DNA of 34,771 bases from Akkermansiaceae bacterium UBA6138 (lineage in GTDB: Bacteria; Verrucomicrobiota; Verrucomicrobiia; Verrucomicrobiales; DEV007), in NCBI GenBank assembly GCA_002422425.1, contig DIVG01000062.1, positions 25,526-60,296 of the forward strand. The letters run 5' to 3'. A program made the position numbers and the translations under genes. A model generated the notes under the pieces. The model was not told where the DNA came from, did not search any database, and was given only the letters and a program-made list of their open reading frames with translations. Shown piece after piece: positions 9,701-19,900 of the stretch (position 1 is the first letter of the stretch; every line of letters begins with the position of its first letter).

Positions 9701-12700
9701 TGATAACGTCGCCCCCGCCGATGATATTCACATCACGACCCGCCTGCAGGCGGATATCCCCGAGAATAAAGGAGGAAGTCTCGTAGTCGGCGACAGTGGA
9801 CCCGCCGTGACCGATACGGGCGTGGTCGTTCACATCGTTGCCGCCCAGGACATTAATGTCGCGACCGGCCCGCACCTCGATATCGCCGGTGATGGTGGTG
9901 AAGACCGGGTAGCGCGTTACCGCCGTCCCGACTTCCCCGATTTCGCTCCGGGACCCCGTATTGACGGCCCCGCCAACGGTCCCCCCGATGACACTGCTGA
10001 TCCGGAAATCGTAGATTTCACGGCCCTCCACGTTACCGGTGGGAAGAACGCCGGTGATTCCCGGCACATTGATCGTCCCGCTCGAAATATTGCGGTAGCC
10101 AGCCCCTTCGGCATTAATCCCGAAATGGACCCCGCCGTGACCGATCGCCGCGAAGCGGGTGTCGCGTCCCGCGCTCACGAGAATGCCCTCGGTATTAAAT
10201 CCCTTCACGGTGACATCGCCGGTATGGGCCACCACTTTGATATTCCCGTGCATCCCGCTCACGACAGAGCCGTCGAGAGCCTCGAGAACGATAGGAACGG
10301 CTGCCGTGCTCACCGGCGCGAGCGTCAGGGGCGAGACAGAATCGCGCCCCTGAGAGTTCGCCGCTGTCGAGAAGGCGCTGGCCCCGTTGTAGCCCCTCGA
10401 ATAGAGGATAGGGTTCATGTTAATGACTTCATTGGTGTGGATATTCACCCACTTGCCAACAGGGGCCCCATTCGACCCGTTGCCCGCCACAAAGTTCGCC
10501 GGGTCATAACGCACGTTGCGCGCCGGATCGAGGAGCGGATCAAAGCCGGTCGTGACGAGGCCGGAAAACAGCTCCCCCCGACGAAGGTTGGGGTTGTCGA
10601 AGTCACCGGCCGTGGCAAAGAAGCGGAGCTGCTGATTCACATTGCTCGTCGTGTTCCAGGTCGCGTGGCCAAAGACATTGTGGCCGATCGCGGCCGCGTT
10701 GCGTGTCGCTTCGCCCGCGAGAAGGGAAACTTTGCCTCCGGCCTCGACGCGAATGTCGCCGTAGAACTCCCCGAACTGACCGACACCGCCGTGGCCAATA
10801 TGGGCCTGGGAGTTACTTGAGGGGGTGGAGGTCTTGAAATTCTGATTCGCCTGGAGGAGGACGTCTCCGTTCGTTTTGAACGCCGTCGCCGTGACCGTTC
10901 CGAGAGCACGGTCGATTACGATAGGCGCAGCCGTCGTATCTACCCCCGCAAGGACATTGATATTGCCGTAGACAGGAGCGAGTCGGGCAATCGCCGAGGA
11001 CGTGTAATCACCTAGAACGTTCGGTACTGGGACGGCACCACTGCCGTTCAAGGCCCAGCGCCGCTCCAGCTGCCCGCCCTCGATACCGGCATGGGAAAAG
11101 CCCCCGTTCGTGGGATCTTCGTTTCCGACCTCCCGGATGGACTGGCCGGCCCCTCCCCAGTTCGAACGGTTGGGACCACCGTGACCAATCATGGCGGTGC
11201 CGTGTTCCTGGCCGGCACCGGCCCTGAGCTCGACACTCCCTTTGGCGATCACATTGATATTGGCCCCGGCCTGAAGCTCACCGAGAGCCAGCGCCACGGT
11301 GCTGAGGGCTCCGATCCCGGCGCCGTGTTCGGGACGAAGTCCCCCGAGTCCGCTGACATCGGGTGCTGCCGCATCGATCTGCTGCCACCACCAGTTGCCG
11401 GAGCTGACGCTGTTGAAATGGTTGGCATAGGGGATGAAGGTGTCGGTGAGAACGCCGGTGCTGTTGATGCCGTGGACGCCATCGACGATCCCGTCCCCGT
11501 TCCGATCGACTTCCTGGCCATAGTCATTCCCCGCGATCGCAACAATGGGATCTCCGACACCGTTCGCGGTCTGGTTCGCGGTCGCCCCGCCGCTGGCAAC
11601 ATTGCGACCGTCGGCGAGGAACCAGGCCCCGTTACCGGCAGCCGACCCCACTTTCATATCGAGTCGAAACTCGCCGCCCTTGTCCAGTCTCGGAGCAAAA
11701 ACGAGGCCCGAGTCATGGAAACCGATCTGGGCGTACCGCATCACACTGCCTTCGTTGTCCGATCCCTGCACGAGAACCCGGAAACCGGCGACATTGGTGT
11801 CCCCGAAACGGCTCCCCACCTCGACGTGACGCGTCATTGAGGTCGATCCGACCGAAACCCCGCCGCCGAGTTCACCGAAGGCTCCCTGCGCGACGTAGGC
11901 GTCCCACGCCGCCTGCGGCCCGCCGCCGATAAGATTGGTGACGTCGGGATTTCCCCCGGTGATGACCCGCCCCATCGTCGCGGAGATGATGGCATCGTTC
12001 TCCTGACCGGTCCAGCCCCCGAGGAGACTGATGGAACCGGCACCCGAGGTCCGGATGTGATTATTCACGATGACCGAGCCCGAGGCAAAGGCCCCGAAGC
12101 TTGCGTTGGAATTGGTCCACTGAATCGCGGTATGCCGGTTGTTCGCTGATCCGCTCGCGGCGGTGTCGTCGAACCCACCCCCTCCGAGGCTGTTGAAAAT
12201 GATACTGCCGCTTGAGGTGACGAGCAGGACGTTGGTCCCGCCCTGCAGGGTATTATTGATCGAAGCAATCGTGACAAAGGAGGTTCCGGGCGGCGGCGTC
12301 CCGCTCGCGTCACCCACAACAATGCTGCCCGGGTCAAAAAGCACCGTGCCGGAAGAGCCGTTCACCGCACTGGCACTGGCGACACCGTCATGGAAAAGAT
12401 AACGACGGCCCGAGACCTCAACGAGACCTCCGTTCCCGGAAATCCCCCGGGCACTGGCAGAAATTTCGCCGTGAAAAATAGTGTCGTCGTTCGCCCAGAC
12501 GATAGCGGTTCCGGCATTGCCGACCCCGGTCGAATCCGCCATGATGCGAGCACCGGCCTCGACGCGAACGGAATCCGCCTCCCGAAGGCCCGCGGTATCG
12601 TCACCCTGAAAATCCCCGCCGATTCGCACCGTGCCGCCGCCGGTGGCTCCGTTAACGGAGAGATGGGCCTGGTCATTGATAAGAAGGGAACGAGCGGTCA

Positions 12701-13838
12701 CGGTAACGTCACCCCCGGTCCCCTCTCCACTTTCGGCCAGGACCGAGCCGTTGATCGACACCGTCTCAACCGCATCGATCGCAATCGAACCCGCCGCACG
12801 AACGCCTGAGGCATCGATCACCGAGCCCTCTTCCTGCGTCACGGTGTTGCCGACGACGGTGATACTCCCCCCGTCCCGGCTTCCGCTCGCGTCCACCGTG
12901 CCGCCCACGACGACATCACCCTGCTCGGAAGTCACCTCGATGCTGCCCCCGTCCGGCCCGGCCGCGGCGTAGAGGGAGGAGGAACTGCCGAGGTTGATCC
13001 GGGAACTGCCGCCCGAGGCGGTAAGACGGACGCGACCGTTGCTGCGGTCGGCCCCGGTCGCACGAACGGCGCCGCCGTTATTGATCGCGAGCGCATAGAC
13101 GTTGCCGTGTGCTTTCATTTCGACGGCCGATCCATGGACCGTGCCCGTGTTGTTGATTCCGGTTCCGGTGTAATCGGAACTGCCGCGAACGGAAATTTTT
13201 GACCCGCCGCCTTCGTGGAGAATGATGTCCCCCCCGGATCCGATCGCGACGGTTCCGTTGAGGGCCCCGATCTGCGCCTCGTTGTTCACGAAGCCGCCGA
13301 GGAGAACAATATCCCCGCCCGAGGAGGTGATCGTGCCGAAATTGCTCACTCCTGTGGTGGAATCACCGTAAAAACGGTTCGATCCTCCGTTGAGGAAGTC
13401 GTCGTTGTCGATGTCGAGGGTCGACATCAGCATCATCCCCGCCACGTCAACCACGCCGCCGGCCCCCACCACGACCCCGTTCGGGTTGATCACCGCGACA
13501 CTCCCGTTGGATGCCTCAAGCCTGCCGTAAATCGCACTCGGATTCCCCGAGATGACCCGGTTAAGGGTGAAAGCGCCCACGTCCTGATTAACCCGCGTCA
13601 CCTCTCCCGCATCGATCGAGAAGGACTGCCAGTTAATGATCGCCATGTTCGACGCGTTATTAATGTCGAGCATCGCCGTTCCCTCACCAAAAACCTGCAC
13701 ATTACCTTTCACCACTGTCCATCCAGCCGGGTTGGCCCCGACTCGAACCGGATTCAGCACGAGGCCCGGCGTGAGCGATATAAGAATCAGCACTTGAAGC
13801 AGCAGATTGCGGCGAAGGGCGGGGGCGATGGCTTTCAT
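6723..13838 (-). CDS. Giant TpsA exoprotein 1: filamentous-haemagglutinin-like, IGHGG repeats
   Basis: About 2371 residues. The N-terminus MKAIAPALRRN plus a long hydrophobic stretch is a signal peptide, probably cut near VGA-NP. The TPS secretion domain follows, with the typical motifs INWQSFSI, NRVISGNPSAIYG and VINPNGVVVG. Right-handed beta-helix sequence then runs to about residue 560, including GNGGLVEVSGR and GTVLFDPG. Residues about 883-2012 carry 16 spaced copies of an IGHGG-like motif, usually between G-D-I-x-V-x-A-G-G strands. A DRNGDGIVDG stretch near residue 776 resembles a calcium loop. The tail has an acidic/basic block (EDEEEERRR) and a YSS-LFGT motif shared with the sister gene. 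No cysteine was noticed. The start is set at the ATG giving MKAIAP, because the sister protein begins identically; a TTG at 13910 would add 24 unrelated residues. Likely function is adhesion, aggregation or another surface role. Confidence 0.92.
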   Translation of the reverse strand: MKAIAPALRRNLLLQVLILISLTPGLVLNPVRVGANPAGWTVVKGNVQVFGEGTAMLDINNASNMAIINWQSFSIDAGEVTRVNQDVGAFTLNRVISGNPSAIYGRLEASNGSVAVINPNGVVVGAGGVVDVAGMMLMSTLDIDNDDFLNGGSNRFYGDSTTGVSNFGTITSSGGDIVLLGGFVNNEAQIGALNGTVAIGSGGDIILHEGGGSKISVRGSSDYTGTGINNTGTVHGSAVEMKAHGNVYALAINNGGAVRATGADRSNGRVRLTASGGSSRINLGSSSSLYAAAGPDGGSIEVTSEQGDVVVGGTVDASGSRDGGSITVVGNTVTQEEGSVIDASGVRAAGSIAIDAVETVSINGSVLAESGEGTGGDVTVTARSLLINDQAHLSVNGATGGGTVRIGGDFQGDDTAGLREADSVRVEAGARIMADSTGVGNAGTAIVWANDDTIFHGEISASARGISGNGGLVEVSGRRYLFHDGVASASAVNGSSGTVLFDPGSIVVGDASGTPPPGTSFVTIASINNTLQGGTNVLLVTSSGSIIFNSLGGGGFDDTAASGSANNRHTAIQWTNSNASFGAFASGSVIVNNHIRTSGAGSISLLGGWTGQENDAIISATMGRVITGGNPDVTNLIGGGPQAAWDAYVAQGAFGELGGGVSVGSTSMTRHVEVGSRFGDTNVAGFRVLVQGSDNEGSVMRYAQIGFHDSGLVFAPRLDKGGEFRLDMKVGSAAGNGAWFLADGRNVASGGATANQTANGVGDPIVAIAGNDYGQEVDRNGDGIVDGVHGINSTGVLTDTFIPYANHFNSVSSGNWWWQQIDAAAPDVSGLGGLRPEHGAGIGALSTVALALGELQAGANINVIAKGSVELRAGAGQEHGTAMIGHGGPNRSNWGGAGQSIREVGNEDPTNGGFSHAGIEGGQLERRWALNGSGAVPVPNVLGDYTSSAIARLAPVYGNINVLAGVDTTAAPIVIDRALGTVTATAFKTNGDVLLQANQNFKTSTPSSNSQAHIGHGGVGQFGEFYGDIRVEAGGKVSLLAGEATRNAAAIGHNVFGHATWNTTSNVNQQLRFFATAGDFDNPNLRRGELFSGLVTTGFDPLLDPARNVRYDPANFVAGNGSNGAPVGKWVNIHTNEVINMNPILYSRGYNGASAFSTAANSQGRDSVSPLTLAPVSTAAVPIVLEALDGSVVSGMHGNIKVVAHTGDVTVKGFNTEGILVSAGRDTRFAAIGHGGVHFGINAEGAGYRNISSGTINVPGITGVLPTGNVEGREIYDFRISSVIGGTVGGAVNTGSRSEIGEVGTAVTRYPVFTTITGDIEVRAGRDINVLGGNDVNDHARIGHGGSTVADYETSSFILGDIRLQAGRDVNIIGGGDVINTARAGDVDLRVFASVGHAGYRTGVLGFLGDIDVNAGGNVLVRGGAYSWSFAKIGHQGVEDWGQAGGDFIRTEHFRHDGVETDILTTLNATEARIAYSSANANLNSVIGERDFTVAGIGTGTAGTLVSSTLNTANVSVTAGGSVTLEHSQEGIRQPVGRPATANSDPDRQDWGLRTRNSYVQIGHGGLNNSAINNTTTSVNNTATNFTNKIGDISVIANGGDIAVNNGTGFQRWSRIGHGESKDIRIDDGFNIGFSRAIVLMGDINVEASGDIIVNADAADENERAENTNDPEGTAPSIFNPAAIGHGGVDNNLDLVVLGRGEMVKGIAASSDITAVAGGNMQILAGKGVESSFAQFGHGFSSDQGNDLSRRFGIATGFSGDINIRIAGDLLVLGGANAWSVTPSATSNVGRSVHGAFAAIGHGGYQLDAPSFGDITVYVGNDLDVTAQQRTDAENSTNSADYQVKNPDSAVLASAFNFAKIGHFAVENGNRQTGFGDIVSTANQTGNITVVVDGDLSLTGGKTPDVDNQTIYGAFAQIGHGGPSISGDLVGNITVLVKGDLSVEKGTEIGDPGTELTVRALNNYAMIGNGDVLYDTQPSSGGALFRRSATGLRSGNINVAAGNNANFSGAVIGHADPAVFSETSVGNLTVAVSRLNPFYGGTGTLSALNGTVFSHGNNGIGETRFLMPARSNNLISATTRINEFSSTYAGTPGNFVGLDSSLGRLAGREDEVYLTPDLWWDETDAAAAAGISGGGKFPATAGSGQGGAIAEVNAPGGRPNLASLTPGTLGSSADIYRNNNGVSGTGRYTLYYDSIEVVGTNFPTQPPGPPGPPVPTGRYQQFFGRFESHDRHTPFIINELTGQNQGLYPGLARTGEGDSPSRVENSLDVLFGEKRSRYSEAEEDEEEERRRYREEVSVGTIGLTSYAFEPGVNYYSSLTLFGTAPSPETGTPFSYLLWKRDAERREAPPVTVPDQSPPRPPYDPFSGAGNP
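7791..11196 (-). repeat. IGHGG repeat array in TpsA1 (16 copies)
   Basis: Sixteen irregularly spaced copies of a motif of the form aromatic-A-x-I-G-H-G-G, each usually followed within 10-25 residues by a G-D-I/N-I-x-V strand. Several copies are degenerate (IGHNV, VGHAG, IGHQG, FGHGF, IGNGD, IGHAD). Spacing is variable, about 35-120 residues, so this is a beta-helix with marked turns rather than a strict tandem repeat. Confidence 0.8.
13381..13838 (-). repeat. 458-bp direct repeat, copy in tpsA1 (signal peptide and TPS domain start)
   Basis: Collinear with 21306-21763 and of exactly the same length, both ending at the ATG. Outside a short block at about 13682-13735 only a handful of mismatches were seen by eye. 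Similarity at DNA level falls sharply left of 13381, although the proteins remain related. Confidence 0.9.
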
Positions 13839-13906
13839 AAAATGGGAAGACGGGAGAAGAGTAAGCAGGAGCGGCTTGCTCCGTTTTGAATAATTGTCGC
13901 TTGCGG

Positions 13907-16900
13907 TCAAGGTGTGACGGTAACCGGGGTGTCGCCGGGAACGGAGGGAATCGACCCCTGCACTCCGGCAGGAGTGCCGAACAGGCGGAAGCTTGAGTAG
14001 CGGTTCATCCTCGGATCATAAAACTGGAAGGACATCCGGCCACCGCCGACCAGTTCTTCTTTTTCTTTTTCCAGTTCAGACTCCTCTTCATCCTCCTCGT
14101 CGAAGTATTCCCCTGCAAAACCGTAGAGGTAAGCGGAACCGGCTTCGTCTTCGCGCTCAAGGGAGTCGTAGAGGCTCATCTGCTCGTAAAACAGATCCCA
14201 TAGCTCAGGCACGGTGGGGGGGAGTCCGCCACCGCCACCGCCACCGCCACCATTCGGATTGACAGCACCGTAAAAGAGGCCGTAGCCGGCGAAGGAGTTG
14301 AGCGCCACTCCCTCGGGGGTGAACTCTCCGTCGAGCTCCCCGTATTCACCGGTCGTGAAGAGATGCTCGGTGGCCTCGACGGTCAATCCGTATCGCTCAT
14401 AGTTGGCACTGTTGAGGAAGAGGTTCGGGCCCATGAGGTCCGACTGATCCCCGGGCATGTAGATACGGAGTTCGCCCAGGGTGCCCTCGCCGGCGCTGGA
14501 GATCATGACTTTCGACCCGTTCGTGAGGAGACGGCCGGTGCCATCGCTGTAGGGATTATTTCGGCTCACCGCAATATAGGTGTTGCCCACGGTCGAGCGG
14601 AACGGATCCTGCGGGGCGAAGCGGGAATCGATGTGGCCGATGAGAACCTGATCTGCAAAGTTCAGATTATTCGGATTGAACGCATACGCCGCATCGACAT
14701 AGGGCCGCTTCGCCTTGTCGGCAAGATTGATGTCGTTGCCGACACTGATCGTGATGTCCCCGTTGCGAAGCCCGCTTGCACTGCCGCCCCCGCGCTGGCG
14801 GTAGGAGTGGTCACCGTGTCCGATCTTGGTGTAGTTATTGAATACCTCATTGGCATCGCGCGTCGTCCGGAAGGTCTGGGTGGTGTCGACCCGGCGCAGT
14901 TCGGCGGTGGTGATATCAGTAGTAAAATTGATCGCCGCTCCGCCGAATGCCGAAGAAACCTTGAACGAGGTCGGGGTGACGTCGCGGATGAAATAGACCG
15001 TGGAGGGGCTGAGACCGCTGCCACCGGTGATGCTGGCGAACTGCACCCTATCCCCCATCTGGAGGCCATGGACTTGGCCAGTGCCGATGACGTCGCTGGC
15101 GTCCCAACCGGTCGCCGCGAACTGGCGCTGCATGTTACCGTTGGTGAAGTTCCCGGTGACGACAGGGCCACCGCCCGGGGTCGCCGAGAGACGGAAGGTC
15201 GTGACATCGGATTCGATCACATAGTAGGGCGTATTGGCGGCAAGGCCACCGACAGCGCTCGGGAAGACCACTCTGTCCCCGACGACGAGTCCATGCGGGT
15301 GCACGCCGCTGTTGAAGAGATTGGTCCCGGAAGCACCCGAGACCGGGAAAGGCAGGGTGTTCTCAAGGGTATCAGTCCACCTGACCTGCTGCTGGGTGGC
15401 GGTCGATCCCGGAGTGATATTCTGCCTGACAATCCAGCGGCCCTGGCCGGAGGTGCCGGTGTCGGTATTGGAGCCGCGATTCATGATGAGGTCGTTGCCG
15501 ACGATCAATTCGATATTGCCGACGAAGGTGCCGCTTTCGGAGGCATCAGTACCGCCATTGAGTCCGCCATGCCCGATCTGGGTGAAGGAGTCCCGACTAC
15601 CGGCGGCCCCTTCGAGGATGAGATTTTCGCCTGCGACGACGCGGATATTGCCGCCGTGGTCACCGTCGGTGAAATTCCCGCCGTTGCCAATGTGGGCACT
15701 GTTTCCGCGGTTGAGCGCGTCGTTGTTGATCGAAATCGAGGTGCTGTCGGCATTACCCCCACCCCGGAGGAGGATACTCCCGGTCACGGAAACGAGCTCG
15801 ATATTTCCGGTATGGCCGACGAGACCCGGGCGCAGGTTCAGAGTGCCGCCCTGAGGATCCGAATCCCAGCCACCGTTACCAACCATGACGGAGTTACCCA
15901 CCCCGACGCTGATGTGACCGGTATTGTCCATTCCGAAACTGTGAACAGGATTCGCCATCTGGGCGTGCGAGGCTTCGTAATCGCGGAAAGAGGCCTGGGC
16001 GATCGCATTAAAATCGCCGTAAGCCAGAACCGTGATGTTTCCTGAGCTTTGACCCCGCGCGTTGGTGCCCCCGTTCCCGATCTGGGCGGAGTTGAAGCGG
16101 GCATTATTGCCGGCGAGAAGATCAATGCTCCCGAGATGGGATCGCACGAAGATATCGCCGCTGTGGCTGCCGCCGTTCGCATAACCGCCGCTTCCGATCT
16201 GGGCGTAGCTAAGGGAACCCTCATCCCGGGTGATCACCGGCGCCTCTTCCGGCTGGCCGCTCCCGAGGCTGTTGCGGTTGACCGTAAAGGTGCCGGGGTT
16301 CCCCTGAACCTGGCCGTTGACACCGCCACCCTGGATGAGGATGTCGCCATCCACGTTGATCGTGATGGTGCTGTCACTGCCCTTGTCATTGAGGCGGTTG
16401 TTGTCGTTGTTCAAGCTGCCCTGGGGGTCCCAGCCGTCCGAATCCCAGCCGCCGTTGCCGATCTGGGCGAAATCCTGGGTTCCCTCGCCTGCATGGAGGA
16501 CAAGGCCCCTCCCGCTGGCATCGCGGCCCGCCGTGATCGTGATGTCTCCGGTGTGGTCGCCGCGCGACGTCCAGCCGCCGTTCCCTATCATGACGTAGTT
16601 ACGACCGGTCAGGGAGAAATTCTGCTGGCCGCGGGGATCCCCCTCAATCCCGTTCGTCGCGATGATCTGCTCTATAAAGGGCCTCATCGTCCCATTGAGA
16701 TCGTGATTCTGGGTGCGGACCGGCCCGACAAAAATATCCGGGACCGCCTCGCGCTCGCTTGTCAACTGGCCGTCGGGCCCGATCACAAAACGCTCCAACT
16801 GCGAGCCGTCGTATTTGATTCGCTGGATTCCGACCCCCTGCTTGAAGCCGACACCGACCTCGATATCGCTCGCCATGGCGATGACGGAACCGCCCGCGTT

Positions 16901-19900
16901 CAGGGTGATGTTGCCGCGGTGGCCGAGGCCATCGGCGAGGCCGCCCACCCCCGGAGTGGAGCCGTTCGTGAAGTTGGTACTGCGCCCCCCATTCCCGATC
17001 TGGGCGTAACTGTCCTGGGCCCCCATGACGGGCTCCGGCATTTTCCAGCCGTTCCAGGTCTGAGCGGTGATCTGAAGATCGCCCACCGCCGGGGGGGTCG
17101 TGATGACGAGAGTGGCCCCGCGGACCCCACCGTTAGGCCCGAAGTCGATGGGCCGCAGCCGGAAATCGTTATTATCTCCGCGGGCGTCGAAAACCTCGTA
17201 GGCTTGCGTCGCACTGAGAACGTGCCCGCCAGGGGTCAGGGTGGTGCCGATGGCGGCCCCGGAGAGATAGACAATCTCGCCCCCGGCGAAACCGGTCCCC
17301 AGATTCATGCGGAAACGATTGTTTTGGTTGGTATCCCCCGAGAAGGTGTTGCTGCGGTATTCCGTGATCTCGTTAAAGGTCGTTCGCCCGATTACTTCGC
17401 CCCTTGCGCCGGTGAGGTCGCCCGGAAGGGCGGCATCGGGTGCAGCGCGATTGACGATATGCGGTCTCGCGTTGTGCGCCCCTACCGTCGCGCTCAACTC
17501 GACGATATTGCCGAACTGGTCGTAATACTCAATCTCGTTGGTGACGCCATTACGACCGAGAATGGCCCTTTCAAGTAAACCGGGACCCACCGTATTGACC
17601 ATCGCGGCGCGCGAGATGATATCGCCCCCGGCGGTGATCGAGATGTCGGAGGGACCCCACGTGCCGATTCCCTCGCCATTCTTGCCGGAACGGTTCCACG
17701 ACTGGGTCGTATCGGTGTTGCGGTGGTTGGCATCAAAACCACCGTGACCAACGTGGGCATAATTCCGAATCCCGGTCGTGGCGTTGTCTTCATCACTGGA
17801 AAGGCGGGGGACGCCCCGGGCGTTGGAGGTCGTCATGTCGTAGGCCCCGAGATCATTACCCTCGAAGCTGACCGCATCCCATCCGCCGCGGGCTTCCATG
17901 ACGACATCGCCGCCGGCATCGAGCGTGATGAGCCCCCAGTGGTCGCCCCAGGAGGTATCACCGCCGTGCCCGATCGTGGTGGAGTTGTAATTGCGGTTCA
18001 TCTCCATGCCAAAAGGCTCCTGGCCGCGCATCGCCTCGGTCTGGCCGGCCCGGAAGTCGATGTCGCCGCCGGCGGTGACAAAAATGGTGCCGTTGTGCCC
18101 CTGCTGGGTTTCGTCGGCAACGAGCTGATACTTGCCGTTGCCATCAAGAATGGGGGCCCCGTTGCCGTCCACAAGAATGCGGGTGGCCCCGCCCCCGACA
18201 AGCTCGGCGACACCGGTGTCGGGATTCAGATTGGTCCCGCCCTGTCCGGTGTTGAGGACATCGGCCCACTGGAGATGCCCGCCATGGCCGAGCTTCGAAA
18301 AGGCAAGACTTCCCGTCCCGAAACCGCTGCGGAACTTGACGTCACCGCCCGCGATAACGCTGATGTCGCCGGTGTGTGTCCCGTTGGCGATGGCAGCGCC
18401 ACGCTGACGGCCGCCGGACCAGAGGGTGGAGTCTTCACCCCGCCCGCCGTGACCGATCATGGCATAGGCCTCGGCCCGGCCCGCATACATCTCAACATTG
18501 CCGGTGGCGGTCACATTGATGTCACCACTGTTCCCACCGATGGTGCGTCGACCCCCGTGGCCGATCTGGACGAAGGCCCCGTCTCCCACGTTGCGACGGT
18601 CCATGCCGTTGCGGTCGAGCTGAATCGCGATGCGGTCAAAAATCACGTCGCCATTCCGCGCGGTCACCGTGACATCCCCGCGGTGGTCGCCGCGCGAGGT
18701 CGTCCCCCCGTGCCCGATCATGGCGAAGGCGGCATTTCCGGTCGCGGTGAGGTGAACCCCGCCGGCCGAGTCGACCACGATGTCACCGCTGTGGCCAAAG
18801 GGAAGGCCGGTCTTGGGGTTAATGCGGATACCGTCGCCCGAGACACTGCTGTTGTTGAGGGACTGGTTCGCGCCGGCTGATGTCGTCATCAAAACAGTTC
18901 TCTGGGGGAGGAGATCCTGGATGTCGGTCGTCTTATATCCCTGGTAGAAAGAACCCGTTCCCCCGTGACCGATCATGACGTAAGAGTTATTACGATTATT
19001 CGTCCACCGCCAATCGGTGGAAGAGGTCGTCGGGCCGGCATCCCCGAGGTTCGGGGCCGCCGTGCCGCGAATGCCACCCAAGGTGGACTTCACGGAAATA
19101 TTACCGGAGTGCTCACCGCGGACGTTCAACCCGCCGTGACCGATCTGAACGGGCGTTTCCGAGTAGAGGCCCGCCTCCATGTCGATGGACCCGGCCGTGA
19201 CGTTGATATCGCCGCTCATGTCACCGAAGATGATCGTTCCCAACTGTGGAAGTCCGCCGCCCGCGAGACGAATATTACCACTATTAGGCCCCCCGCCTCC
19301 GTGCCCGCCGTGACCGATCTGAGTCTGGGCCTGGAGGCCGCTCCCCTTCATTCGCAAGGTATTGCCGGCATACACGGTGATGTTACCGCTGTTGGAACCG
19401 TCGTCGACCGCGATGACACCTGAATCAAAACCGAGGCCGAGAGCCGCATTACCGCCAGCCACATTATCAATCGAGTCATCCCCGCGCCGAATCCCGCCGT
19501 GCCCGATCATGGTATAACCGCGCCACTGGGTTTTATCGCCCTGCTCCTGATTATACTGGTCGGAAGGCAGCAACGAGACCGAACTGAGACCGGTGACATT
19601 GATATCCCCGTCCACGATCTGGGTGGTCGGGTCGGCAAAATAGGCACTGAACTGGCGGTAGTCGGTCGCCCCGACAATCGCGACCGCCCGCGTATCCGCG
19701 ACACGGCGGTAGCCGATCTGGGCAAAGCGACCCTCGGCATCCCTACCGTGACGCAGGCGCACGACGTCGGCAAAGACGTTGGTCTGACCGCGGGCACTGC
19801 CGACCTCGACGGCCTCGGAACCCTGCTCGTTCAGGTAGACGCCACTGCCAAGAGCTCCCCAGGTGCCGAACCTCCCCGGGGTCGTGAGAGCGGTCCCGTC

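Noticed and set aside
13839..13910. TTG at 13910 as start of tpsA1, overlapping the tpsA2 stop codon as TTGA
   Set aside because: The 24 added residues precede a signal peptide that begins identically in the sister gene; the ATG at 13838 is far better supported.
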